From Cryptomeria japonica (Eukaryota; Streptophyta; Pinopsida; Cupressales; Cupressaceae), in assembly GCF_030272615.1 (NCBI RefSeq), contig NC_081413.1, positions 334,404,302 through 334,468,301 of the forward strand: 64,000 nt of DNA, given 5' to 3'. Every line of letters begins with the position of its first letter. Positions within the stretch are counted from its first letter, which is position 1. The position numbers were made by a program, and so were the translations under genes. This document shows, in pieces, positions 1 through 11,407 of the stretch. The notes under the pieces were generated by a model. That model had not been told where the DNA came from and did no database searches. It worked only from the letters and a program-made list of their open reading frames with translations.

Positions 1-3000
1 CAAATTTGGCCACAATATACCTTCTCCGTCGGAAATCTCAGTCGGAAATCTAGTCCAAATGTATTAGTGATACCATAGCCACTAAAGAACACTCAAAATA
101 TGAGTAAGATAGTAATCCTAGGAAAAGAACATTCAAGAAAGTAATATTTTGATAGGATATGGGCTATTAAAGAAAGCAGAGGATTTGACCAAAGGGTTAC
201 AAAGGTACCCACCTCTGTCAAAAGGAGATGAGCACACGGGCTTGACACAGTAATTTCAGTATCAAAGATCAAACATAGTATACAAAGCTAGCAGTAAGGA
301 GCAAAATCAGTGATTGAAGCTTTGTTACAGAGAAGAAAGCTTGTACACAATAAGCACATACCATAGAGAGTACAATAAACAATCCAATCACCATGGCAAT
401 AAAATAGACAAAGGACACTATCAAAAGGGTATTATGACAACATTTGAGGTGTTAATCCTTGTCAAAGAATAGATAGCGAGCATGGTTTGAACATATCAAT
501 GCCATTAGAGCAGCCAAAAGGCAATGTACAGGCAGATGTAGAACAGACAACTCAATAATTTATGTTATCAATGACAATTTAAGGTTCTAGCTTCATAAAG
601 CCACAATCACAACTCTAAATAAAAAATATTGAGTGTTTATGAGCACAAAGATCAAAGCCAGTCCTTCAAAAGGACATTTATAGTAGTAAAGAGTAGTGAC
701 CTCTAAGGTAAACTGCTAAGAGAAAACAAGACCTATGACTCTCGCAATCATGTATGATCGACTCTCACAGACCCTAGTAGTACAAAATGCAGCAGAGAGC
801 AAATCTACAGTTTCAGACTTTCTAAAAGGAAAGAAATCATAAAATCATTGAACATGTGACAATATGGAAAGATAAAGGTCTCAGACATAAGCCTAGGTTA
901 ACATTGATATCACAGTCATAGCAATAATGGAGAAGATCACAGTCAAAGAGCACAATGAATTTTGAAGATAAAAGGGGAGGCTAGATCCATAGCAAGTAAA
1001 GGCATATACAGTGCACATAAATATACATTCAAAGGCAGAGATCAAGGCCTTCTAGTCATCAATACCATTTTAACAATCTCATAATCCAATAAAAGGACAA
1101 CCATTAAAGTGTGGACCATCAACAAATACATGATGATTCCATTCACAGTAAGAAGGTAAAACTCAATAAAGATAGTCCTGTGATATGCACAAAAGTTAGT
1201 CTCAGACTACCCAAAGGAAGGACAATCACCCATGATCATAAATTCAGAAAAATTTGAAAGGATATATTAATATATTGATATCCTTAAGGTGAAACCCTAA
1301 TTCATATTACACTACTCCCAGATTTAGAGAAAAACCATACAAGGAGGATACCATTCATTATGAATGATGATCAAGTGCCAAAGGGATTACACAAAGATTT
1401 AAAGAAAGATAGAGATAATTATTACTGTGACATTATATAGTAACAATAGTCCTTAGTCTAGGGCAGTCAGCTACAGGACAAAAATGGAAGTAGTGAACAA
1501 CACACAAAGATTCTAAAGCAATACATCACAGTACCAAACCCCACAAAGGTCAGTGACAACACACACGAGCATCTCATGAGCTTTATGAATAGTCAAGGGC
1601 TTAAAAAATGCAGATGAAAGAATATTCATGTGTAAAGGAGTAGTATGAGATTTATGAATAGTCAAAGATTGATGGCAGGGATTCATGCCTCATGATATAG
1701 TCCTTTGAGCAACATTAGGACAGAGCTTCATTAAGGTCATACTCCAAAGATACAGTCTTAAAATCCTAATAATGACATTGCTAGAACCATAAAAGGATAT
1801 AATTCTACACTAGTTAGAGAAATAGCAGAGATGCATTTTAGTCCCAAGTCCCACCATGCATCTAAGGATTCAATCACACTCAAACCCTAGGTACAATCAG
1901 AGGGAGGATGCTAGAGCAGATTTATAAGAGATTAGTTCAATCAAACAAATCACAGTCTATAAGCACTTAGAGGCATGTTCCAAATCAACATCATAAATAG
2001 TGAGATATGGGAACATAGAGTAGACCCTGAGGACAAAGAATGGTAGTGTAAAAACAATGAGCAAGAGAATCAATGAGCACTGTCACCAAAAAGGGCAAAA
2101 TAAATCAGTCATAGAGCATTTTCAAGAGAAAAATACAGTCTAAAAGATAGTTTCAAAAGGTCTGAGAAAGATTGAGCAACAAGGTAAATAATAATCAAGA
2201 TGAAGCTAGAAAATAGCCATGATGAGTCAATGAAGACTATGATACTGTTTCAGATCATGAAGTGGATAGCATAATGAGAAGGGTTTTGACATTGACTTTG
2301 GCACAACAAATATCAGTTCCAAGGAACCCATAAGAAGATAAAGGGGGTGAACCTAATACACCCAATAAATAAGTCACATTGTGAAGGTTACAATGTAAGG
2401 AGCAGAGTTTCAAAGCCTTAGGGACAACCTAGAGCAACAAATACAGTATTAAAATTTTATGACAGCCATGAGAAAGACTGTAAGATAATACTCGTAGAGC
2501 ACCAAAGAACATAAGTTAATCAAGTATAGTTTAAGCACAGAGAGCTACAATGAAAGGTGATAGAGATCAAACTTTTCATTAATGACATCCAAAGAAAGGG
2601 TATTAAAAAAGGATACAGACCTAAGGACATAAAGCCTGATGCAAGCTTAGTAAGAGGGCAGGTCTGGAACAAGCTTGCATTGATAAGGTCATAAGAGAAT
2701 ATAAGAATAGTGAAGATAGAGTCACGAGCCACTCACTATCAATAGTCACAAGGTTATTACCACATAAATACATGAATCAACACAAAGATATCACAAGAAA
2801 TGTCTCAATAGACATTGATGTATTAGTGCAATAGTGCAGAAAGATAAGGATAACCTAAGCTAGTAGCATTGTGACAACATGCCATTACAATGTGCTGAGC
2901 AAGAACTTTATAATTTGTAAAGAAGGTCTGACGAGTGAACAAAGTTTTCTATAAAGAGACAAGTGTTGTAGACCTAACGAGAAAAGATAGTCACACATAG

Positions 3001-3870
3001 TAGCCATAAATAGTGAACACTCCAAGACAAAATCAATTCAAAGGCTAGTTGACAAGGCATGGGGTAGAGTTTGTAGTTCATCATCAATTATGGCCTTAAA
3101 ATAAGGAGTTTCGGGTTAGTTTCAAGCAATTCATGAGCAGTTAAGACTCCTAAAGGGGTGGTTATCACTTGAGATAACTTTTGAAGTAGTTATTGATCAG
3201 TTTACTTCAGTTTGGACTCCCTTTTTGCCTCTATCAAGATCAAATTCAACCAAAGGAAGATATTTCTTGCAACTTGGAGATGCAATCAAGGTGGAGACAA
3301 CCAGTTAAAGCTATGATTGAGGAGGCACAATAGTTCTTTCTCAACTGTTTCAAAGACTTCTTCTCTATAAGTCTATTTTGATCTATCTTTCTAAGTTAGT
3401 TCTTCTTCTTTTTCTACATACACACAATAAAACATTATTGTAGCTCATGTATTTTAGATTCAAACATTATAGAAGCAAATTTTTATCAGTATTCAATAAA
3501 GATTGTTATTTCCTTCTCAGCAAATTCTTGTTTTATGCATTGTCATATGGATGATTTGATCAAAGTATTGTGATTTACTTAAAATCCTTTATTTTTGTCT
3601 CATTGATGCTTTGTAGGACAAGGAAATTCCATAGTAGATTCAGGTTATATGCTGTGTTATTTGGTTCTCAATAAGTTGAATGTTGTAAAAAAAATCATTT
3701 TTGTTCAAACAACATTGAAAATATTTCAAACCTTCACATGAAACATTGTTGAATTTCACGATCTTAATTGAATTGTGAGTCAAAATTCAAGTCTTTTGAA
3801 GCTGATAGAAGTTTTAAGACAACAAGTAGTAAAATCCATATTGGGGCATCACCTCCTGTTAGATTAGGAT
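1..3870. other. A-rich noncoding repeat DNA, no gene seen
   Basis: This 3.9-kb stretch has no reading frame resembling a known protein. The plus strand is strongly adenine-rich, with recurring short words such as agtcatag, caaagg and acagtc. From about 3,200 to 3,700 it becomes T-rich, with ataaaa and aataaag poly(A)-like words. The overall look matches 30,616-33,397, another noncoding stretch here, but I could not align the two by eye. A noncoding or large-retrotransposon-derivative repeat is the likeliest origin. Confidence 0.4.
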
Positions 3871-3911
3871 TTTTAATTCTTAAAGTAATGACTAAAGTAG
3901 TAACTAAATAT

Positions 3912-4116
3912 ATGACTAAATAAATCACTACCATGACTAAATAAATGATTAGTTAACAACAATCAATGATTAAATTAATGACTAAATAAATCACTACCAT
4001 GACTAAATAAATGACTAGTTAACAATAATCAATAACTAAATTAACGACTAAATCAATGACTAAATCAATAACCAAATCAATGACTAAATCAATGACTAAA
4101 TCAATGACCAAATTGA
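3912..4116. repeat. Two-tier tandem repeat (66-bp x2, then 12-bp x6)
   Basis: Two 66-bp copies (3,912-3,977 and 3,978-4,043) begin atgactaaataaatcac. They are followed by six 12-bp units (4,045-4,116) of consensus tgactaaatcaa. The 12-bp word also occurs inside the 66-bp unit, so the short array probably arose from it by slippage. The 12-bp units do not code for anything recognisable. Confidence 0.85.
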
Positions 4117-4259
4117 TCAATCAAAAAAAAGAAGAAGACTAAAATAGTTTAGTCATAAATTTGGTCATATTATAAATGATCGGCAATAAACTATGAATGG
4201 TCAAATGACCAAGATTTGTTATTTATATGCAATTTTTAGTAGTTTTTTAGTCATATACT

Positions 4260-6270
4260 GTTGTTTTTGTACTAGAGACTTCACTTACAACTCCCACAAC
4301 TATCATTACTCTCCCACCTCCTAACACCATTGAAAACCTCCCATTCATTGAGATTGTTCAACTGCAATCACCTATTCCTACCATGAATCAAATACAATCT
4401 GAAGAATCCCCCATCCTTCCATCCACTCCATCTACCCCCATTGGTGAATCCCCCATCCTTCCATCCACTCCATCTCCCCAAGTTGATGAACCTCCCATCC
4501 TTCCATCTACTCCATATATCCAAGTTGATGAACCTCCCATCCTTTCTTCCATTCCATTTGAAGAGTCTACCCACTAGCTCCTTGTCACACTATCTACACC
4601 AATCCCATCATGCCAATATCTTGTTATAGAGCAAGTTGAAGAATTTATATATCCAAATCAAGATCCTACCATTCCATCTCCTCCATCTCAAGAGCCCTTA
4701 TCATCCCTTCATCCAAGTCAAGGTCCTCTCGTCCCATCTACTTCACTTCTTGATCCTCCATCTCTTCCTATCCAAACCATCCTACCACTATCACTATATC
4801 TCCTTGGTTCACTCACATTCATCCATGGCAGTTCACTTGCAGTAGAAGAACATCTCATATACACCACCCATTCTCCTCCATCTAATAATGGACTCGCATC
4901 TTGTTACCCAGAGAACAAGTATCCTACTTTAGAGAAATTAATGCTAAAAAAATGAACTATCAAGGAAAAGGCTTGGGCCTATATAAGCAAGGTACTTTGG
5001 ATCCCATCCATGTTAAAGCACATCTAGGATCTCATGGTCTTGGTTACATATATCAAGGTACTTCATCCAAAAATGTTGGTACAACTAATGCAAAATCCAA
5101 GTGTGTTTCCAAACCTACCATCACATCACCCCATCATTATTCCAAATCATTTATCGCCATCCCCCTCCTCCATCATGTAAATACAAACAACCATCTATCT
5201 TCCTTCATTGTCCTTTGAATCCATTTTGGGTCCCAATATCCCAAAGTCCACCATCACATATCCCCCACACGCTAAATCCATTTTGGGCCCTTATATCCCA
5301 AAATCCCATCCTCCATCTTTTCCTACTCATCCCCCCATGCACATATCCCATATCCCAATCACCCATCATAAACCTCCTACTCCTTTCATTCTTAATCAAG
5401 ATCAACAAAGACACATATCCCCACATTCCATCCTACATCCGTCACTTCATCCATTATTCTTCCATCTCCTACGCCTTCGCACACTCCTTCCAAAGCTACT
5501 AGCAGCAGTTTGGATGCCAAACCACAAATGCATCAAGCTAAACATCCACAAAAATATGTAGATCACCATGTCCACTTAAAAAGACATGCTCCCACAAAGC
5601 AAAATTTGATAGAAAAATGTAATGAATCCCCAAGGCTGCAAAGGCCCACTAACTCAAAAGCAAAAACAATGTGGATCCCTAAGAAAAAAGAAGTAGTGCA
5701 TCCAAAGGAAACATCTACAATGGTATCCAAAGTTTCTAGTCCAACCGCTATACATTCTCCCCCTCCATCTCTTATATCTATTTTGGGTCCCTATGACCCA
5801 AAGCTTCCTATCATATTTCCTCCATCATATCCACATGCTACATCCATCTCCCCTCCACTCATCCCTCATCCCACATCCCCCACAACATGTGCCAATATTG
5901 GTCACGACAATATCCTCCTATCACACTCACTTTCGCTCATTCCATCTAAACACTTGCCACCATCATCTCTCCTACACTGCATATATCCCCCATCAAAATC
6001 ATCTAATCCAAGCCTTTGCATAATCCACTCATTGCTAGTCAAGTTGTACCAACATCCATTGGTCACTCTAAATGGGCTCTTAATACCTTGATACAAAACT
6101 TAATGCTTGATTCCTTCATCCATCACCCTTATCACCTATCCTCCAAATCCATTTATCCTCATCCATCTCCATCCATAAATTTTCTCTCAAAAATTAGAAA
6201 ATACAAAAAAAAAGAAAAAAGAAAGAAAGAAAAACAAAAAATTAAAGAGAAAAATATTGTCCAATGGTGA
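4260..6270 (+). pseudogene. Proline-rich ORF remnant of a gypsy-like element, with G-patch-like motif
   Basis: A decayed proline/serine-rich coding region is spread over shifted frames. One frame is open from about 4,260 to 4,577 and holds a 14-residue repeat of consensus ESPILPSTP. Another runs to about 4,950. A third (4,901-5,218) carries a G-patch-like stretch at about 4,952-5,065, with YQGKGLG, KQG and a second GLGY. A repeated SILGP-x-x-PK motif appears at about 5,214, 5,277 and 5,780. The region ends in a Lys/Glu-rich tail (about 6,190-6,265). I see no RT or integrase. The PPT and LTR-like start downstream at 8,448 suggest the 3' half of a pol-less Ty3/gypsy-type element. The protein's role is unknown. 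Confidence 0.45.
4404..4565 (+). repeat. 42-bp tandem repeat coding for a 14-aa proline-rich motif
   Basis: Three full units (4,404-4,445, 4,446-4,487 and 4,488-4,529) and one partial unit (from 4,530) are in frame. Each encodes E-S/P-P-I-L-P-S-T-P plus five variable residues. The exact multiple of three and the conserved peptide suggest the array expanded while the frame was translated. Confidence 0.9.
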
Positions 6271-8430
6271 AAACTTGACAAACAGGCGCCTTGGACAAGT
6301 ACCATGATGAAAACCTAGAAATTAGGCATCATGCATAATTCCCCTCATCCTTTTTCTCTCCGCACTTGGGGGCAAGTTATTCTGGCCATCTAGCCATTTC
6401 CTATTGCATCTCCATCTACCTACCATACCCATCATATCCAATCCATTTCACTTCCTCCATCCTCTCCTAGATCTTGATTAAAAAAAAAAGGCCACCATGT
6501 ATACATGCTTTGGACACCTCTTGGCTTCCATTTCCCTATCACACTTTTCCTCCATTCACCTTCCTATCCACCCATCCTTCCTCCCTTCCATGTTATCCTT
6601 TCGTATATCTTCATAGTCCTCATCCACCCATCACCCTATCTTCCATCCACTTCCCTCAATTTCTTATCCTCCTATTAGTCATCTTATCATATCCATCCAT
6701 CCACCAATCCTTATCTCCTAGTTCCTCCACCTCTTCACCCATAACCTGATCCATCTACCAATCTTTACCTCCTAGTTCCCCCATCTCTTCATCCATAACC
6801 TAATCCATCCACCAATCCTTGTCTTCCCATTCCTCCATCCCTTCATCCATAACTAGTTCCTATCCCAATCCTCATCTCCCTCCATCCCTTCATCCTTCAT
6901 CCTTTCATTTCCTAGCCATATCCACAATGCTTCCATATCCAAATCCTTTTCATCCTATCCTCCATCCTTTCATCCCTCCTCTCATGTCATTCCATTGCTT
7001 CTTGCATCCCTTGACATTGGTATCTAGCTCTCAACTAGCCCCAGGCAATCCAATGCCTTCCATCCAATCAAACCATTTGCTCCTCGCAATCCGCCATCAC
7101 ATGCAAATCTTATCCATTTTTCTCAGCTATCCAAGGTCAAATGCTAATAAAATCATCCAATCACATCCTTGGTCTTGTTCCTAGCCTCGTTGATAGCCTT
7201 GATCATAATCCAATCATCATCATTGGGATGCATCCTTCCTAATCCTTGTGTTGTTTCAGGATATATCATTTCCACATTAACAACTCCCCATCAATCATCA
7301 ATCTCTCACGATCTTTCATCTTGATTGGGGCAACATCCTACTTGTCCCTGGGTCCTCATCCATCATCCATAGCTCTTGTACATCTTGTAAATAATGTCTT
7401 ATACATAGCATCGATCATGTGTCTCCATTTAGGGTTTGCCTGTACAGAGGCATCCTTTGGTGTCATCCTTTGCGTCAGTCATGTCCTTTAAGATCATATC
7501 CTATTAGCTAGTTATTCAACAATCATCTTTGAGCATGTTCTTCAACAATCGTCTTTGAGCATCCTTGTCATCATGATCATATCAGGTACCTTTTGTTGTC
7601 CCATCATCATTAATATTTTATCCAATCATCAGTTTGCGCAAGATGTATCCTACCTCAAGTCAAACACCATCAATCCTCATCCAATCAGTTATCCTTTGAC
7701 AAAAGACATCTATGAAACTTGTGTTGGCTTTGATTCTTTTTTATCTTTGTTTATCTTTTTAAGCTCCTCGGGTCATTTTTCCTCTTGGTCGCCACAATCT
7801 TTTATATCACGGTGTGCTGGGAATAACAAGGCTTGGGATTTGATCTTGTTTCTTTTGGTTTTTGCTTGACATGTCTTTTGGATGGGTTCCTTGTTGTACC
7901 CTCTTGAGGTCTCAACTATCTCATGTTACATTGGAGCATATCTTCTGCTTGTGGTTCTTCTAGCGCTATTGCCTACAGGGTCTCTGTAACTCTATGTGGT
8001 TCTAGATTAGCTTGCTTGTCTATTTATTTGTGTCAGTCCATGCATTGGCTATGAAATTCCACCCTGGTTCTTCATACCTTGGTGACTCACATACAATGTG
8101 AAATCAAAATAAGTGCTCACTACATGGCATCCTGTTTCACGGGTGTTCATGCTCCATGATGTTTCCATATCCATCTCCATTACATTTGCATTTTTCCCTC
8201 TTCCCTTCTACTTCTTGCCTTTCGTCCTATCCACTGGGGCATTGTTTCTTTCGAGATGCCGCCTGGGCCTTGTTTTCCCTACACCCTCTTGAGGGGGCAT
8301 CCCTTCCCTCGTCCTCCTTCTGTCGTTAGTCTAGTTTGGGGCTTTTTTTTTTTTTTTTTTGCTTTGCTCTCCTTTTCTTCTAGTCGCAGGTGTTTTATTT
8401 TTCTTCGCACTGACGCTATTTTAGTACCAC
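6271..8430. other. C/T-rich noncoding 3' region of the gypsy-like element
   Basis: There is no recognisable protein here. Up to about 7,200 the plus strand is dominated by catcc and ttcc words and is very poor in G. A tag gtgaaaacttgacaaacagg at 6,267 and cacttggggg at 6,363 precede it. A short direct repeat (ttcaacaatc-x-tctttgagcat) lies at about 7,514-7,561, and an 18-T run at 8,343-8,360. This fits a long 3' untranslated part of a retroelement. Confidence 0.4.
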
Positions 8431-8447
8431 TGCGAAGAGGGACAAAA
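8431..8447 (+). other. Polypurine tract of gypsy-like element
   Basis: The purine-rich run gaagagggacaaaa sits directly against TGTAGACACC. A PPT immediately upstream of a TG start marks the plus-strand priming site and the 5' edge of a 3' LTR. Confidence 0.6.
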
Positions 8448-9600
8448 TGTAGACACCTAAAATTTGATTAATCTAATTAATTAAATTTTGCTATCCTGAA
8501 TGCTTCTAAATTAAATAATCACACATTATTTAATTAATTATCATTTCCCCCCTCTAGCTAATTAATATTATTAATTATGCTATAGTCCCATTTGATTAAT
8601 TACTCGACAACCCAAAATCATTTAAATAATTAAATCCCTCTTTTAACCCTTCCTCTATTAAATAAAATAAATTCACTTTATTTTATTTAATTCATCATCT
8701 TTTCTTCTTCCCAATTAATTAATTCTTAATTAATTAATTTCTCCTCTCATTTGAATAATTAATTAATTAGTCAAATAATTCACATGCCTCTTAACTTATA
8801 ACCACCTAACCTAACCCCTACCCTTACCCTTGGGTTCTAACTACCTATCTTCCCTAACAAACCTTATCCTATCCCATCCTAACCTCCTCTCCCACATGTG
8901 TGCACATTCCCTATTTTCAAAATATTGGAAAGTATTCTATTTTGGGGTGGTTATTCCCCAAGTAGACATGTGTCCTTGGGGATACATGTCACTCCTCCCC
9001 AAGTTATGTGTCCCTCCTTTGGGACACTTGTCTTCCCTCTTGAGCCACTTGTACTTTTTAAGGACAAGTGCGGAATCTTCTTCCACATGGCTTCCTTTGG
9101 AGTGCAACTTGTCTTCCTTGAGGACAAGTGTTGCATTTTGCCTATCCCCTCCTCTCCTTCCAACTCCTATTTAATCCCCCCTCTTTTTCAAGAAACTCCT
9201 CCACTTTTCATACATCATATCGTTATAATGCCAAAATGATCCACTTTCATACATTCACATCGTTACACTGCTAAAATTACCACTCAACATCACACTCCAT
9301 CTCATACTTCACCAAACATCCATTATCGTTTGCATCAATAATCATGGAGCACAATCAAGTATCTGAAGATGTCATCGAGCACACATAAAATCAAGGAACT
9401 ATAAAATCAAAGCGGGATTGTGGTTTGCATTATTTTTGTCCTTTTAGTTATACTTTTGATTTTAGCATTCTAATCTTTGGGTGTATGATGTCTTGTGTTT
9501 GCTTGATTAATTAGCTTTCTTTTTAGTCTTTTATGTTCGCATACACACACACTATCAACCTCTCCTTGTAGACACTGAGAGTTGTCCTAGGCTTGCAATG
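8448..9600 (+). repeat. Probable gypsy-like 3' LTR (3' end uncertain)
   Basis: It begins TGTAGACACCTAAAATTTG just after a PPT. The first 330 bases are an AT-rich U3-like tract of attaatta words. At about 8,940-9,140 several copies of ccttgaggacaagtg and related words can pair with each other. A tatttaatcccccc word near 9,168 could be the core promoter. I could not identify the CA end or a target duplication, so the right edge is approximate. Confidence 0.45.
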
Positions 9601-10660
9601 ACATTTTTCACTAACTTATTGTCTAAAACTAATTTAATAAATTAGGACTAATTTTTTTCTTCAAATTCCTCATAATTAAATAATTTTTAATTATTTAATT
9701 AAAATCCATTACTCATCCTTAATCAATCAATTTTCATCATTCCTCTACAATTAAATAATTATCCCGATTCTTTAATCCCTCTAATTGTTTCCATGATTAA
9801 ATAATTATAATTAATTATTTAATCCCTTCATTCAAAATCATCATAATTAAATAATTCTAAATTTATTTAATTATCTTCCAAATGTGGGTGAAATACATAA
9901 ATTTTATCTATTTATTTTCAACCCCACTTAACTCTTCCACCTTCCCATTTCTTTCTCCACCTATCACTCAACTTACCAAATCTTCTTCCCCACTTAACTC
10001 TTCCCTCTTTCCATTTTAACCCCTCTCTTTCTCCACTTAATTTATTCCTCACTACTCCTTTCCTCCACTTTCAAATGGCATATTTTGTTGAAAATAAAAA
10101 TATTTATTTTCACTTAACTCTTCCTCATTTCTATTTCCTCCACTTTCAAATGCAACTTTCCCATTTTCCATCACTTAACTCATCCTCTCAAGTGATCTCA
10201 TCTTCAATTAACAATCAATCTTGTCTATTCAACAATTTAAAAAATCTATATGTTGTGATCAATCCTTATTTTCAACTACCATGCCACTTGGATATTCTCA
10301 TTATCATATTAGTCCATCATTGCTTTGGTGCATTTGTGCATTTTTAGTTTATGAGAGCAACACCACAATAGAGAAATAAGAAGGAACGATGAAGCACCAT
10401 CAAAGGAGTCCTATGAATTTGGTTTTGCTATGAATTTGGCTTTGTTTATTTCATTATACATTCCATTTTGATAGCTTTATTAGTTGAATTAGGTTAAATT
10501 TGGATGGTACTAACTTTTGTGGTTATCGTTTATGATATCATGTCTATTTTATTCCATGTTCCTAGCCTACATTTCTGGTGAAATTGGCGTGAACCTCCTA
10601 CTGAAGAATTTGTATGTTTTTTGTTTGTATGCAGGTGCGAAGTTGTGGATTCTATTTTCT

Positions 10661-10744
10661 GTGCAATTGAGGCCTAGACCTACACAATTGAGGCCTATAT
10701 TTGCACAATTGAGGCCCATAACTGTGCAATTGAGTATTATAACT
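10661..10744 (+). repeat. 21-bp tandem repeat, four units
   Basis: Four consecutive 21-bp units start gtgcaattgaggcc or a close variant. In the frame open from 10,517 to 10,810 they encode QLRP plus three variable residues. Looser copies of the g-cacaattg word recur at about 11,515-11,610. Coding status is doubtful because the open frame is only 97 codons and matches nothing I know. Confidence 0.85.
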
Positions 10745-10897
10745 GCACATTTCATTTATTTTGTTAAACATTTTTCATGTTTCATCATCATCTTTGAATA
10801 CGTGTTTTGATCTATGTTATATGCAAGAATATGACCTCTAATCTATCGTTGCATGCATAAATCTAGTTTCATGTTAGTTAATTATGTAAATCAGTTA

Positions 10898-11407
10898 GTT
10901 AGGGGTTTAAAATGAACAATAATTTGCATCTAGCTTAATTAGGGATTTAAAACAAACAACAAATCACACCTAGTTTAATTAAGCAGATGAATGAACCCTA
11001 CAATTCTCACTTAGTCATAAATAGGAGTTTAAAATGAACAACAATTTGCATCTAGCTTAATTAGGGATTTAAAACAAACAATAAATCACACCTAATTTAA
11101 TTAAGTGGATGAATGAACCCTACAATTGTCACTTAGTCATAAATAAGGGTTTAAACTAATCAACAATTTGCATCTAGCTTAATTAGGGATTTAAAATGAA
11201 CAAAAAATCACACCTAGTTTAATTAAGAGAATGAATGAACCCTACAATTCTCATTTAGTCATAAATGAGGATTTAAGATGAATGTAACAATTTTCATCTA
11301 GCTTAATTAGGGATTTAAAACAAACACCAAATCACACCAAGTTTAATTAAGCAGATGAATGAACCCTACAATTCTCACTTAGTCATAAATAGGGATTGAA
11401 ATGAATG
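10898..11407. repeat. 122-bp tandem repeat, four units
   Basis: The anchor word aattt(g/t)catctagctt occurs at 10,921, 11,043, 11,165 and 11,289, giving periods of 122, 122 and 124 bp. Each unit contains atgaatgaaccctacaatt and cttagtcataaat. Copies differ by scattered substitutions, so the array is not recent. It could be a satellite seed or part of an LTR. Confidence 0.9.

Noticed and set aside
4368-4574. Minus-strand ORF with WSGWKDG repeats
   Set aside because: It is the antisense of the 42-bp repeat, whose plus-strand frame is open further and gives a proline-rich peptide.
8256-8471. 71-aa ORF with a phenylalanine run
   Set aside because: It is created by the poly-T tract and runs across the PPT into the LTR.
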